A stretch of DNA of 64,000 bases from the NCBI GenBank assembly GCA_026826555.1, contig JAKSZT010054335.1, positions 4,345,092-4,409,091 on the forward strand, in the 5' to 3' direction. Both the position numbers and the translations under genes were made by a program. Below, in pieces: positions 52,525 through 62,866 of the stretch. The notes below the pieces were generated by a model. It was not told the origin of the DNA. It did no database searches and saw only the letters and a program-made list of their open reading frames with translations. Source of the stretch: Tolypeutes matacus. Taxonomy: Eukaryota; Chordata; Mammalia; Cingulata; Chlamyphoridae. How positions within the stretch are numbered: the first letter of the stretch is position 1; the number at the start of each line of letters is the position of its first letter.

Positions 52525-52690
52525 AGTTCCTAGTACTGAGTACATTTGAGCCTCACAACAACCCATATGACATAAGGGTTTCCCATTTTGTAGATGGGGA
52601 AACCGAGGCACAGAACATCTAAGTAATAGTAGCTCACACTAGCTAGTGGCAGAGCTGGGATTTGAAGCCAGAGCACTTGAACTGAACTTG
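52525..52690 (+). repeat. MIR SINE relic
   Basis: CCTCACAACAACCCATATGA, CATTTTGTAGATGGGGAAAC, CGAGGCACAGAACATCTAAG and GCAGAGCTGGGATTTGAAGC are a near-complete MIR core. Confidence 0.85.
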
Positions 52691-54094
52691 TCGTCTACCC
52701 TGGGGGGTAGGGGTCTGTAACTCGCCATCGCTGTTCGGCAGCTGTTCAGCCTTCACGTGTTCCTGAAGACGTGGCTCCAAAACAGCTCAAGGGATTTTGA
52801 TTCACTAGAATCACAGGTCATATGGATTCTTCAGGAATTGGCAACTCTTCGAATCCAGGGTTTTTTCAACACTAACAATCCATCTTCTCTTCAATGCCCC
52901 CAAATCATGGTGGAGTTGAATGATGAAGGCAAATGGCACAAACAAAGTAAAGTGGCTGGACATCTAGGGCTAACATTGGGAGAACTTAGAGCCCTGCAAG
53001 CTTAAACACAGCCCTGTCTTCACCCCTGTCTCCTTGTGACTTCAAAACTTCCATTCTTTGATAGTATGGGTCACACAGGTTCACAGCAGAAAAGCAAAAT
53101 AATGAAATTTCAAATTACTCATAACCAAGATGGCAGACTGCAGAGGCCAACATATAGGAAATCTTGGAGATATAGAAATCTTGGGCATGTAGAAATCTTG
53201 GAGAGGCTGTTCGTAGGTATTTGAAAATACATAGCTTATCTTGAGATAAGAAAAGGAAATCTCCTGGTGCTGGTACAAAATGCAAGCCCATGTTCACTGG
53301 GAGCCGAGCGAAGCCTGGTGGAAGGCCGGGGATCTGGATAGACGTGTGCCTTGGGGACTGGGTGTTTATGCCACTTTAGGGGCAGAAGGAAAGGCTGCTC
53401 TCTCCAAGTATGACAGAGATGGAACAGGGACCGGTATAGGTTCAAAAGCCAGAAAAGTGCTTTCCTGTTAATAGACAGGGACCAGAAAAGCTCAGAGAAT
53501 GGCAAGGAGCTTACTGCCCATCCAGACCAAGGTGAAAATAGGAAATCCCACAAGAGACCAGAGCCCATGTCTATTCCAAATGAGAGGGGGAGGTGGGTTC
53601 AAGCTCAAACGTCTACTCATTGTGGAAATTCTGAGCTGAGAAGTAGTTTAAAAACAGAGTCACACTAGTGAGCCCCCTGTGCCCGCCGATTAGGTCATCA
53701 CAAAACCACCTGATAAGGATGCCACCGCAATCTAGGGGATGTTCAGAACTTCCATGGAAGACACTTAGCCTTAGCTCACAACCAAAAACTAAGAACTAAA
53801 AACCGCTTCATGGTGATGAGGACCAACGTACGGAAACCATCTAACAGAACACGTAAAAGACAGACAGAATCCATAAACTAAGGGCAGAGGGTAAGGAAAC
53901 AAGGATGCAATGGAAATGATAACCAAGGAAAGAAAAGTAAGTCAACAGAGCACATGGCAGATGAAGAAAGAAATACTGAATTGAAAAATAAATCTGACCA
54001 GAGGATTTAAGCATTGATCATCAACAGCTGATAAAAACCACAAAGAAACAGAAGGAACCAGGCATTCCTAGGAAGGATTCTTGCTTTAAAAGCC
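52691..54094. other. Unique or unassigned DNA
   Basis: A three-unit degenerate tandem repeat, (A)TAGAAATCTTGG..., lies at 53155-53206. The A-rich sequence at 53810-54090 may be an old L1 or LTR internal piece that I cannot place. No gene was recognised. The 82-codon frame at 52757-53005 has no domain. Confidence 0.35.
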
Positions 54095-54240
54095 GAATCT
54101 GATCAAGCTTTTATATACAACCAACCATTTACAGGAAACGTATGTGATGATGTTGTCTTTTGGAGACAGATACTGAGATATTTATGGATGAAATGATATG
54201 CTGTCTGGGATTGGCTTCAAAATAAAGCAAGAAAGGAAGC
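54095..54240 (+). repeat. Old L1 3' UTR, sense
   Basis: ACTGAGATATTTATGGATGA, AATGATATGCTGTCTGGGAT and TGGCTTCAAAATAAAGC closely follow a well-known L1M 3' UTR phrase. Confidence 0.7.
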
Positions 54241-55873
54241 GCTTGAGACCGTGCTGCAGTGTGGGTGGCCACGAGCGCAGGTCGCCATGGCCCCGGCAGG
54301 CTCCCAGCACCCACCTGCCAGCACTTTCCTCCTGGCATCCCCCGCCCCCGCCCGGCGCGTCTTTTTAGTGGAGTGGCTGGTGAGATGGTGCCCCATGATC
54401 AGCTCTCCCCAGCACCTAAAGAGCTAATTTCCATCAAGTTCCAGAGGACAGAGTTAGAGTCACTTGCGCTGACGCGGCACTGCACGGCCTGTTCCACGGG
54501 GGTGGGCCTTGGCCATCCCCTCTCCAACAAGCTCTGGGGCACGGCTTGGGTGGGAGACTTTCCTTGCTCCATCTCAACCCTATGGGTAGTGACGGCTCCT
54601 ATGTTATTCCTACATTCCTTAAAGTTCTTCCCTTCGTACTAGCCAATCCCTCGTAGCTCCAGTCCTCCGGTTTAGGTAACAGTTCTCTAGACTGACTTTT
54701 TCCCTGCTCAAATGACTATGTCCTTTCTCCCCCCTGATTGGAAGCAGAACGTGTTTGCTCAGCTAAGCATTTGGTCTGAGCATACAAAGCCAGAACAGGG
54801 CATTTTACAGCCCCCTAGTTCTTTCCAGTTCTCATAGCTTCAGAATTCCTCTCTCTGGAAATTCACACCTGTCCTTTAGCCCATTTTCGCTCACCAAGGA
54901 AGGAGAAGGAAACAGGCCCTGGGGCAGGCACTGGTGCTCCCCAGATAGCCACGTGCTTATCGGCACTTCCCAGCCTCATCGCGGCTGGATTTGGGGCACG
55001 GGGCTTGGCGACCCTGGGATATGAGCCACTTCCAGGCCTGGCCTTAAAAGCATCCCCTGTGACCCTCCTGCAGTGGCCCACGCTGGATGTGACGTGAGAA
55101 ATAAACGTTTCCTGAGAGCTCGGGGTTTTCTGTAGCAGCAGCTGCACAGGAGGAGCTTCCCTGACCTTGAACGAGTCCTTGAGGAAGTCAGTGGGCTCTA
55201 ATCTTTTCATTAAGACCCTGAGCCATAGGTAAGAAGAGTTCAGACTTAAAAAAAACCAGCTCCTTTTCCAGATAAAATCTATTAGTATGCCAGGAGGTGG
55301 AGGGAGCCAGAGGGCCGGCCTCAACCCCTGGAACGTTCCGAGCTAAGAGAAACTCAAGAAGTGGCAGCCTTTCCACACAGACTCCACAGCCTTCCCGGAA
55401 AGCCCGAGCTTAGCGTGCCTGCGCTGCTGGCACGGATACCACAAACTGATCTGGGCTCAAACCAGCATTTTCCTGGCTCAGGTGTTGGGGGTAGAAGAAG
55501 CCCGAAATCAAGACAGCAGCCGAGCCGGCTCTCCCGGAGCCTGCAGGTTCGGGGGCTGGGTCCTTGGCTGGACCGCCCCCTCCGGCACGGGGCAGGGGCT
55601 GCCAGGCCTTCTCCTTAGGCGGCCGCAGGCAGCACGGATCGAGGCCCACCCTTGCCCAGCTGGGCCACAGCTTACCTACAGAGAACATCTTCAGAAGGAC
55701 CTCTTCACAGTGGGTGCACGCCCACCGGAACGGAGTAAGACGAGCAGCATGCTCGTTGGGACACCCCATGTCTTTCGGGGGCACGTGCGGGTCCAAGCCA
55801 CCAGTTATGCTGTAAGGACCAAAATCGTTTGTGCTGACTTAGCATCCATCCTGCCTTAGCCGAGCCACAGGCC
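54241..55873. other. Unique DNA up to the assembly gap
   Basis: This stretch is GC-rich around 54280-54360 and 55480-55640. The minus-strand frame at 54863-55324 (153 codons) and plus-strand frame at 55482-55859 lack domains. No repeat was recognised. Confidence 0.4.
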
Positions 55874-56273
55874 NNNNNNNNNNNNNNNNNNNNNNNNNNN
55901 NNNNNNNNNNNNNNNNNNNNNNNNNNNNNNNNNNNNNNNNNNNNNNNNNNNNNNNNNNNNNNNNNNNNNNNNNNNNNNNNNNNNNNNNNNNNNNNNNNNN
56001 NNNNNNNNNNNNNNNNNNNNNNNNNNNNNNNNNNNNNNNNNNNNNNNNNNNNNNNNNNNNNNNNNNNNNNNNNNNNNNNNNNNNNNNNNNNNNNNNNNNN
56101 NNNNNNNNNNNNNNNNNNNNNNNNNNNNNNNNNNNNNNNNNNNNNNNNNNNNNNNNNNNNNNNNNNNNNNNNNNNNNNNNNNNNNNNNNNNNNNNNNNNN
56201 NNNNNNNNNNNNNNNNNNNNNNNNNNNNNNNNNNNNNNNNNNNNNNNNNNNNNNNNNNNNNNNNNNNNNNNNN
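55874..56273. other. Assembly gap, 400 N
   Basis: There are exactly 400 unknown bases. A frame drawn through it is meaningless. The true length may differ if 400 is an estimate or a placeholder. Confidence 0.99.
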
Positions 56274-57245
56274 TGTTTATATAAATTGGTGTTTTTTTTC
56301 ACTTAACGTTGAATCATCAGCAAAAGCGTTTTATCATACTTTGTAAACGCAATTACAATGGAAGCTTTCACATTCCGTTTTAATATGCATTTCATAAACT
56401 GTTGGGAGCCCTCTGCGGAGCCCTGAGCATGTTCCTGGAGTCTCGCTGTCACTACCGTGCTGAGACAAACATCTTTGTGTGTGAATCTTTGACCCCAATT
56501 ATGTTTATTTTCTCAGGGCAGTTTCCCAGAATTGGAGTTACTGGGTGAAAAGGCACACAAGATTTTAAGGTCCTTGAAGTGAGTTGCCAGAGTGCCTTCC
56601 GGAGAGGATGTAGCAGTGCCACCAGAGAGTGTGAGCTCAGCCAGCTTGGTGGGAACCTAAGAAGCCTCTCTCACTGGTTTACTTTGCTCTTCCTTATCAC
56701 TAGTGAGCTTGGCCGTTTTCCCCGCCTATTCTGAGCACTCGTGTGCTTTGCCCCACTTTACTGGAGACTTGCTGTCACTCCTAGTCACGGTAAAGCCCTT
56801 TGCCCACTCAGGACAGCGTCCCCTTGTCGATTACATCTCCGAAAACCAGCTTGCCCCAGTGTACATTTGACTGTTCCTTTTGCCTGTGATGTTTTTTGAT
56901 GCGTGGGCAGTCTTTGATGTATCTCTGTCTAGTGAGCTTTTCCTTTGACTGGAAAAGAGCTAAGCACCAAGGGTTCAATTTAAAAATATAAAACAAAAGG
57001 TCAATTTGAAAATATTGGAAAAAAAAAAAAAAGAGAGAAAATAAGTGCTCATTTAATTCTTTGATTCATTTAAAATTTATTTTGGTGTACAACATCAAAT
57101 GGTGGCTCTATATTGATTTGTTTTCAAAAAGCTATGCAATGTCCTAGCACCGTTTTTTAAAATTTCCACACTGATTTTTAGTGCTACCTTCTCCATGGAT
57201 TATACTTTTTGTGTATATGAGTGTTGGCATTTGACACCAGTAAGT
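56274..57245 (-). mobile_element. Old antisense L1 3' region
   Basis: The + strand shows antisense 3' UTR (CAGAATTGGAGTTACTGGGT, GTTGCCAGAGTGCCTTCC, TTGCCCACTCAGG), then ORF2-end-like sequence (TGTCCTAGCACCGTTTTTTA, CACTGATTTTTAGTGCTACC TT). It begins at the gap, so its true start is hidden. Confidence 0.6.
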
Positions 57246-58084
57246 ACCCCTCCCTTCTTGAAATTCTGTCTGCGGTTTCTGAGCTTTTGCTCTCACCTGT
57301 TCTCCTCCTACCTGTCCGAATGAAAAGCATCAGTTCCCTTGCTCTCTCCGTTTCCTAAGCCTCTTAAATACCATTGTCCCCAGAGCTCTCTCCCAGGCCT
57401 CCTCTCTGCTCAGTCCACAGCGTGACCTTCCTTCCCCTGTGTTTCAACTCTCTTCCTAATGGCACTGAGCCTTGATGTCCCGCCCGAACCTCCCTCCTCA
57501 GCTTCAGTACATAGAGGCACCTCAAAATCCATTTGTCCAGAATTGGACGTGTCACCTTTTCCACCAAAGCTGTTTCTCTGGCTGGTTTGCAGGCTCAGAG
57601 TCTGGGTTGTGTCCTAGGGTGTGTAAGGCGGGCAGTTGGGGTGGAGAGCTGTGTGCTAGAAGAATGCACGGAAGCCATCACAATAACAAGTCCCCACGGG
57701 GCCCAGGGAAGGCCAGAGCCCAGCCAAGGCCCCCAGGCCTGGAGACCGCTGGGTCTTGCTGCAGCCCAGGAGGCTCCAGGTGCCTCAGAGGAAGAGCCCA
57801 CCTCTTCACCGAGATCGGTCTCCTCTCTCATCGCTAGTCTACTTGTAACTTGAGTTTTCCAAAGGCCCCCAGAGGACCACGCTCTACCCCTGGGCCTCTC
57901 TCTCACCTTCAGCTTCCATGAACATGCCACCCTTGGCATTTCTCGAGGGTGGGAGTCTGATGGGCCTAGACCCTTTGCCTCCAGCCACATGCAAGGTCAT
58001 GTGGCAACCCCTGGGTTGGGTGCCACTCCTGGACCAACCAACTGCCTGGACGTTGTGTATCATTCTTTTTAGTCATTCCTGGCT
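57246..58084. other. Unique DNA, possibly part L2
   Basis: The 57380-57600 part is pyrimidine-rich and loosely L2-like. No gene was recognised. Overlapping plus and minus frames of 106-131 codons lack domains. Confidence 0.35.
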
Positions 58085-58329
58085 GACTTTGCTAATATTT
58101 TGTTAAGGAGTTTTGCTTCTCAGTTCATGATTTCATTGGTCTTTATAGTTTTGTTGTGCTGTCTTTGTCTGATTTTGGTGTCAGGGTAATACTAGTCTCA
58201 TGAAATGAGTTAGGAAGTGCTCCTTCCTCTTCTGTTCCCTGGAATAGATTATGTAAAATTGGTGTTAATTCTCTTTAAATATTTGGTAGAATTCTCCAGT
58301 GAAATCATCTGGGCCTGGAGATTTCATAT

Positions 58330-59085
58330 TAAAAGAAAACAACAACAATCTTTAGAACAATTTTAGATTTACAGAAATTTTAGCAGATAATACAAAGAGT
58401 TCCCATCTACCTGGCATCCAATTTCCTCTATTATATATATTTTGCATTAGCATGGTACATTTATTTCTACTAATAAATCAATAGTGACACATTATTCTTA
58501 ACTAAAGGCAATACTTTATACAGATTTCATTATGTTCTAAGGTCCTTTTTCTACTCGGATCCCTCCCAGGACACCACATTACATTTTGTCTCCTTGGGTT
58601 CTTCCTGGGTGTAACTGGAAAGTTCCTCAGACTTTCCTTGTTTTTGATGACCTTAAAACTTGGAGGAGCACTGCTTTGGTATTTTTTAGAATGTCTCCGT
58701 TGGGATTTGTCTGATGCTTTTCTCATGATTAGATTTGGGTTATGGGTGTTGTGGATGAAAACCACAGAAGTAAAGTACGATTTTCATCACGTCATATCAA
58801 GGGTACATACTGTTAACATGACATCACTGTTGATGTTGACCTTGGCTACCTGGCTCAGTGAGTATTCCTCAGGTTTTTCCACTGTAAAGTTAGTCTTTTT
58901 TACCCCTTTGCGTACTGTACTCTTTGGAAGGAAGTCAATTCCTTGAGGGTAGAGTACATAATTTATGTGGAATTCTTCCTCATGGGAAATTTGTCTCTTC
59001 TCCCCCATTTATTATTTATTTGATCATTTATTTTTGTCAGTTTGGACTTATGAATATTTATTTGATACTTTGGGTTTACAATCCA
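58330..59085 (-). mobile_element. L1 3' UTR nested in L1
   Basis: It begins with the reverse of an A-rich end (ATTAAAAGAAAACAACAACA) and TTTTAGATTTACAGAAATTT. Then follow TTAGCATGGTACATTTATT, CTCAGACTTTCCTTGTTTTT, CCACAGAAGTAAAGTACG and CTTTGGAAGGAAGTCAATTC. This is the long 3' UTR type of mammalian L1M elements, antisense. It separates two ORF2 segments. Confidence 0.65.
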
Positions 59086-59844
59086 ACATTATTTTCTTGA
59101 TGAAATTGTTCTCATTCTGAAGGTTATCTTTTCGCTTTCTTGATAATGTCCTTTGATGCACAAAAGTTCTTAATTTTGATGAGGTCCAATTTGTCTATTT
59201 TTCCTTTTACTGCACATGGTTTTGGAGTCATCAATTGCCTAATATTTTAAAAAAGATTTTGGCATCCATGTTCATGAGAGCTGTTGGTCAGTAGCCTTCC
59301 TTTCTTATAATGACTCTCTGGATTTGGTATTAGAGTAATGCTAACCTCATAGAATGAGTTTGGAAATGTTCCCTCTGCTTCTATTTTCCAAAAAAAGATT
59401 ATGAAGAAGTGGTATCATCCCTTCCTTAACTGTTTGGTAGAATACACCAGTGAAACCATCTTTTTGAAGGTTAATTTTGCAGTTTCTTTAATAAATATAG
59501 GCCTATTAAGATAATCCATTTCTCCTTGTATGTATCTTGGTAGTTTGTATTTTTCAAGGAATTGGTCCATTTCATCTAAACTAACAAATTTGTGGGTATT
59601 GCCTTATTCACGGTATTCTTCTCTTACCTTTCAATTAGTGTTAGCAAGGTATTTCTTTTCCCATCTCTTTACTTTTACTAATATAAGTTCTTATATTTAA
59701 AGCAGGTTCTTGTAGAAAACACATTGTTAGATCTTGCTTTATTATCTACTCTGACAATCTCTAAATTGGTGTATTTAGATCATTCACATTTTATATGATT
59801 ATTGATATAATTGGAGTAATATCTACCATATTTGTAACTGTTTT

Positions 59845-59903
59845 CTTCCTCCCTCCCTTCCTTTCTTCCTTCCTTCCCCACTTCTTTCCTTCCTTCCTTT
59901 TTC
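59845..59903 (+). repeat. (TTCC)n microsatellite
   Basis: TTCC/TCCC units run almost uninterrupted beside the SINE insertion site. Confidence 0.9.
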
Positions 59904-59910
59904 TGGAGTA

Positions 59911-60453
59911 AAAAGGCAATTTGCGGGGGCAGATGTGGCTCAAATGGTTGGGCCTCTGTCTGCCATATGGAGGGACCTGGGTTCGATCCCCAAGACCTCC
60001 TGGTAAAGTAAAGAAAAAATATAGAAGGTGCATGGGCTGCCAGACCCCATGCGTGGGTGTGTCATCAGGTCCTGTGAGCTGGCGAGCCCCCAGGCCCCGC
60101 AAGTGGGCGTGCCAGGCCCCAGGGAGCCACGCAGCAGGATGATGACATGGCAGGAGAATGACACAGGGGAGAGCCAAGATGCATTTAAAAACCAGGAACT
60201 GAAGTGGTGCAGTGGTAGGACGCCTCTCTCCCACATCGGAGGTTCCCAGGATCGAATCCCGGTGAAGACAGAAGGAGAAGGAGGAGAGGAGAGGGCAGGA
60301 AACAGACACAGAGAATTGCCTGGCAAATGGACGCAAATCAGCAAAAGCGCTGGGGCGGGGGGCAGGGCGGTGCTTTGAAATGGATAAAATAATATGGATA
60401 AAATGGATAAAAGTAAATAAATAAATCATTAAGAAAATAAAAAGGTAATTTGC
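59911..60453 (+). mobile_element. Dimeric SINE with 14-bp target duplications
   Basis: The body 59925-60439 is flanked by AAAAGGCAATTTGC (59911-59924) and AAAAGGTAATTTGC (60440-60453). The first head is CAGATGTGGCTCAAATGG with GGGTTCGATCCCC. The second is GAAGTGGTGCAGTGGTAGG with AGGATCGAATCCC. The tail is TAAATAAATAAATCATTAAG. It inserted into the antisense L1. It is the same architecture as 8755-9184 but longer in the middle. Confidence 0.9.
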
Positions 60454-60716
60454 TGTTTACAAGTTATTTCTGAGATGCAAAGATCCCCTTTCCCATGTTT
60501 TTAGAATTTCCTTTGTTCCCCCATTTGATCTTGGCTGCCACAACGAGACAGACAGAAAGCGCAAACACCTTCTTTTTCTTGCATCTGTAGTGGAAACCTT
60601 AGCAGCAGACATTAACTGCTCTAGGTCTGTCAGAGATGCATTGTAATTGTTTTCAATTCAATGCACCTGCTCTTTGTTTCTTTTCTCTTCTCTTTTTATG
60701 CCCTCCTGAGCTTCTT

Positions 60717-60920
60717 TCAAGACTCTCTGTCTTTGGTTTTCTGCAGTTTGAGCATTATATGTCTAGGTGTAGGTATTTTGGTGTTTATACTGCTTAATGT
60801 TCTCTGAGCTTTCTGGATCTGGGGTTTGGTGTCTGTTATTAATTTTGGAAAAGATCTGGCTGCTATTACTTCAAATGCTTCTTTTGCTCCATTTTCTTTC
60901 TTCTCAGTCTGGTATTCCAA
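60717..60920 (-). pseudogene. Remnant of L1 ORF1 RNA-binding region
   Basis: The 67-codon frame contains IQKAQRTLSSINTKIPTPRH followed by IMLKLQKTKDRES, the conserved ORF1p segment linking the RRM end to the C-terminal domain. It is preceded by an AAEKFP-like motif (here AARSFPKL). It is only a fragment, with no intact partner ORF2. Confidence 0.85.
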
Positions 60921-61900
60921 TTACATGTATAGTACACCTTTTGAGAATTTCCATAGTTCTTGGATATTTTGTTCCATTGTTTTCATTCATGTTTTCCTTT
61001 GCCTTTCAGTTTTGAAAGTTTCTAATGACCTGTCTCCAAGCTCATCATTCTTTTCTCAGCCATGTCCAGTTTACAGATAAGGCCACCAAAGTTATTCTTC
61101 ATTCTTCTTCTGTAATTTATTTTTCAGTATTTCCTTTTGATTGTTTCTTATAGTTTCAGTCTCTCTGTTAACATTACTCATCTGTTCTTGTATGTTGTCT
61201 GCTTTTCCATTAGATCTATCGACATCGTAATCATTGTTATTTTTAAATCCCTATTTGATAATTCCAAAATCTGTGTCATGTCTGATGCTTGGTTTGTCTT
61301 GTCAGACCAGCTTTTTTGGTATTTACTTACTTATTTATTTATTTATTGTGTTTTCGAATGCCTTGTAATTTTTTTCTTTCTGAAAGCCAAATACGATGTT
61401 TTAGGTAGCAAGAACTAAGGTAAATGGGCCTTTTGTGTGAGGTTTTATGTTAATCTGGCTGTATTCAATGTTTGCTCTAGCTGTAGGTGCCCGAGGCTTT
61501 AGTTTGTTTTATCTCCCGTTGTCTTTTCACTTTCCTAAAAACTACATCTTAGAGTCTGTGCTTGATAGCTCTGTCAGCTGTAATCCACTGTTATTATACA
61601 GCATTGTTGTGAGACGTGAAGGAGGGGATTCTAAGATCATGATTTAATCTCCTTTTAGTGGGCCAGGTCCCTTTCACAAGTGATTTTAAGCTCTGCCATT
61701 CCCCTTAAGTGAGACAAGAAGGCTGATGAATGCTTTCTGCAGTGGGATAAGACTCTGGTAAAGTCCTTTTCCCAGGAGAGTAAGTCTTTGTTATGGGCAA
61801 CTCTCCAGATGCATTTCTTAATAGTTTCTTCTCTCCTCCCCCTGCCAGAGCCATCAGGGGATCTTTCTTGGTTCTCTACTATGAGAAACTTGTGGGGTCC

Positions 61901-62357
61901 TATGATGGTTTAAAGCTGTCTGGACCCCAAAAAAGTATGTTCTGAAAGCTAATCCATTCCTGTGGGTGTAAACCTATTGTAAGTAGGAACCCTGATTAGG
62001 TTACTTCAGTTAAGGTGTGGCCCAGGGTGGGTCTTAATCCTCTTACTGGAGTCCTTTATAAATGGGATGAATACAGAGAGAAAAAGAGAGAAAGCCACAG
62101 AAACAAGAAGTTGGAAGCAATGAAACCCAGAAAAGAAGGGAGAGACCAGCAGACACTGCAGTGTGCCTTGCCATATTACAGAGGGGTCTAGGATCGTCAG
62201 CAGCTGGTCTTCAGGAAGAAGGTATCGTCCTGATGATGCCATGATTTGGACATCTTCATGGCCTCAGAACTGTAAGCTTGTAAGCTAATAAACCCCCATT
62301 GTAAAAGCCAGCCCATTTCACAGTATCTGCATTTTGGCAGCCTAGCAGACCAGAACA
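61901..62357 (+). mobile_element. Solo LTR (second MaLR-like family), perfect 5-bp target duplication
   Basis: GGTCC at 61896-61900 and 62358-62362 flanks 457 bp running from TATGATGGTTTAAAGCTG to CCTAGCAGACCAGAACA. It has AATAAA at 62287-62292 and a TTTATAAATGGG near 62054. The start has lost the canonical TG by one base. It is related to the LTR at 44006 and inserted into the L1 5' region. Confidence 0.82.
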
Positions 62358-62721
62358 GGTCCCTAGAAGCAAAATCCACAGAAGTATGGGTTTCCCCTTT
62401 GGACTGAGGCCCCCAGGATTTTCTCACTTTCACATTTGTCCACACTCAGCCTCCAGCAGTTCATCAAAATCACCACCTAAGAGTTCCTCCCAGTTATAGC
62501 TCCTCTGGCTTCTGCTCTAGGCAAGCACATCTTGACTGTGATTCTTTGGATTTGCCTGTCTCTAGATTTCAGTGTGGCAGTTTTCTCTCTGATCTCACTT
62601 CCTTGATGGAGCCAAGAAAAGTCACTGATTTTCAGTTGGTTCAGCTTTTTTCTTGTTTAAGGATGGTAGTGATGACTTCCAAGTTCTTTACATGCCAGAG
62701 CTGAAACCAGAAGAGTTTTCA

Positions 62722-62866
62722 GGAGCTTTTAAATTCTGAATTCAATTTCTTTAATGGTTATAGGACTATTCAACCATTTAAAAAGTTGAATTTATAATTA
62801 AAAGTTCCCAAAAATAATTTTTCAGACCCAGATGATTTCACTGGAAGATTCTACCATTGTATAGTC
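62722..62866. mobile_element. Head-to-head inverted L1 ORF2 fragments
   Basis: The piece at 62722-62775 (TTCAATTTCTTTAATGGTTA, TAGGACTATTC) is antisense ORF2. The piece at 62783-62866 (AATTAAAAGTTCCCAAAAAT, CCCAGATGATTTCACTGG) is sense ORF2. In an intact ORF2 the first lies just upstream of the second, so an inversion joined them. Confidence 0.6.

Larger units (their letters stand above)
58085..62715 (-). mobile_element. Antisense L1 mosaic: ORF2, ORF1 and 5' UTR with nested insertions
   Basis: Reverse-transcriptase sequence lies at 58085-58325 (AATACTAGTCTCATGAAATG AG; TCCAGTGAAATCATCTGGGC). After a nested 3' UTR, ORF2 resumes at 59085-59860 (GGTCCAATTTGTCTATTTTT; GGAATTGGTCCATTTCATCT). ORF1 is at about 60690-61430. 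5' UTR-like sequence continues to about 62715 (GATGACTTCCAAGTTCTTTA; ATGCCAGAGCTGAAACCAGA). Inserted are an L1 3' UTR, a SINE and an LTR. ORF2 is partly duplicated or derived from more than one copy. Nothing is intact. Confidence 0.8.

Noticed and set aside
55856..56302. 148-codon frame across the N gap
   Set aside because: It is almost entirely unknown bases, so it is an artefact.
41459..62357. Provirus with coding regions
   Set aside because: Only single LTRs with target duplications are present. No gag, pol or env sequence lies between them.
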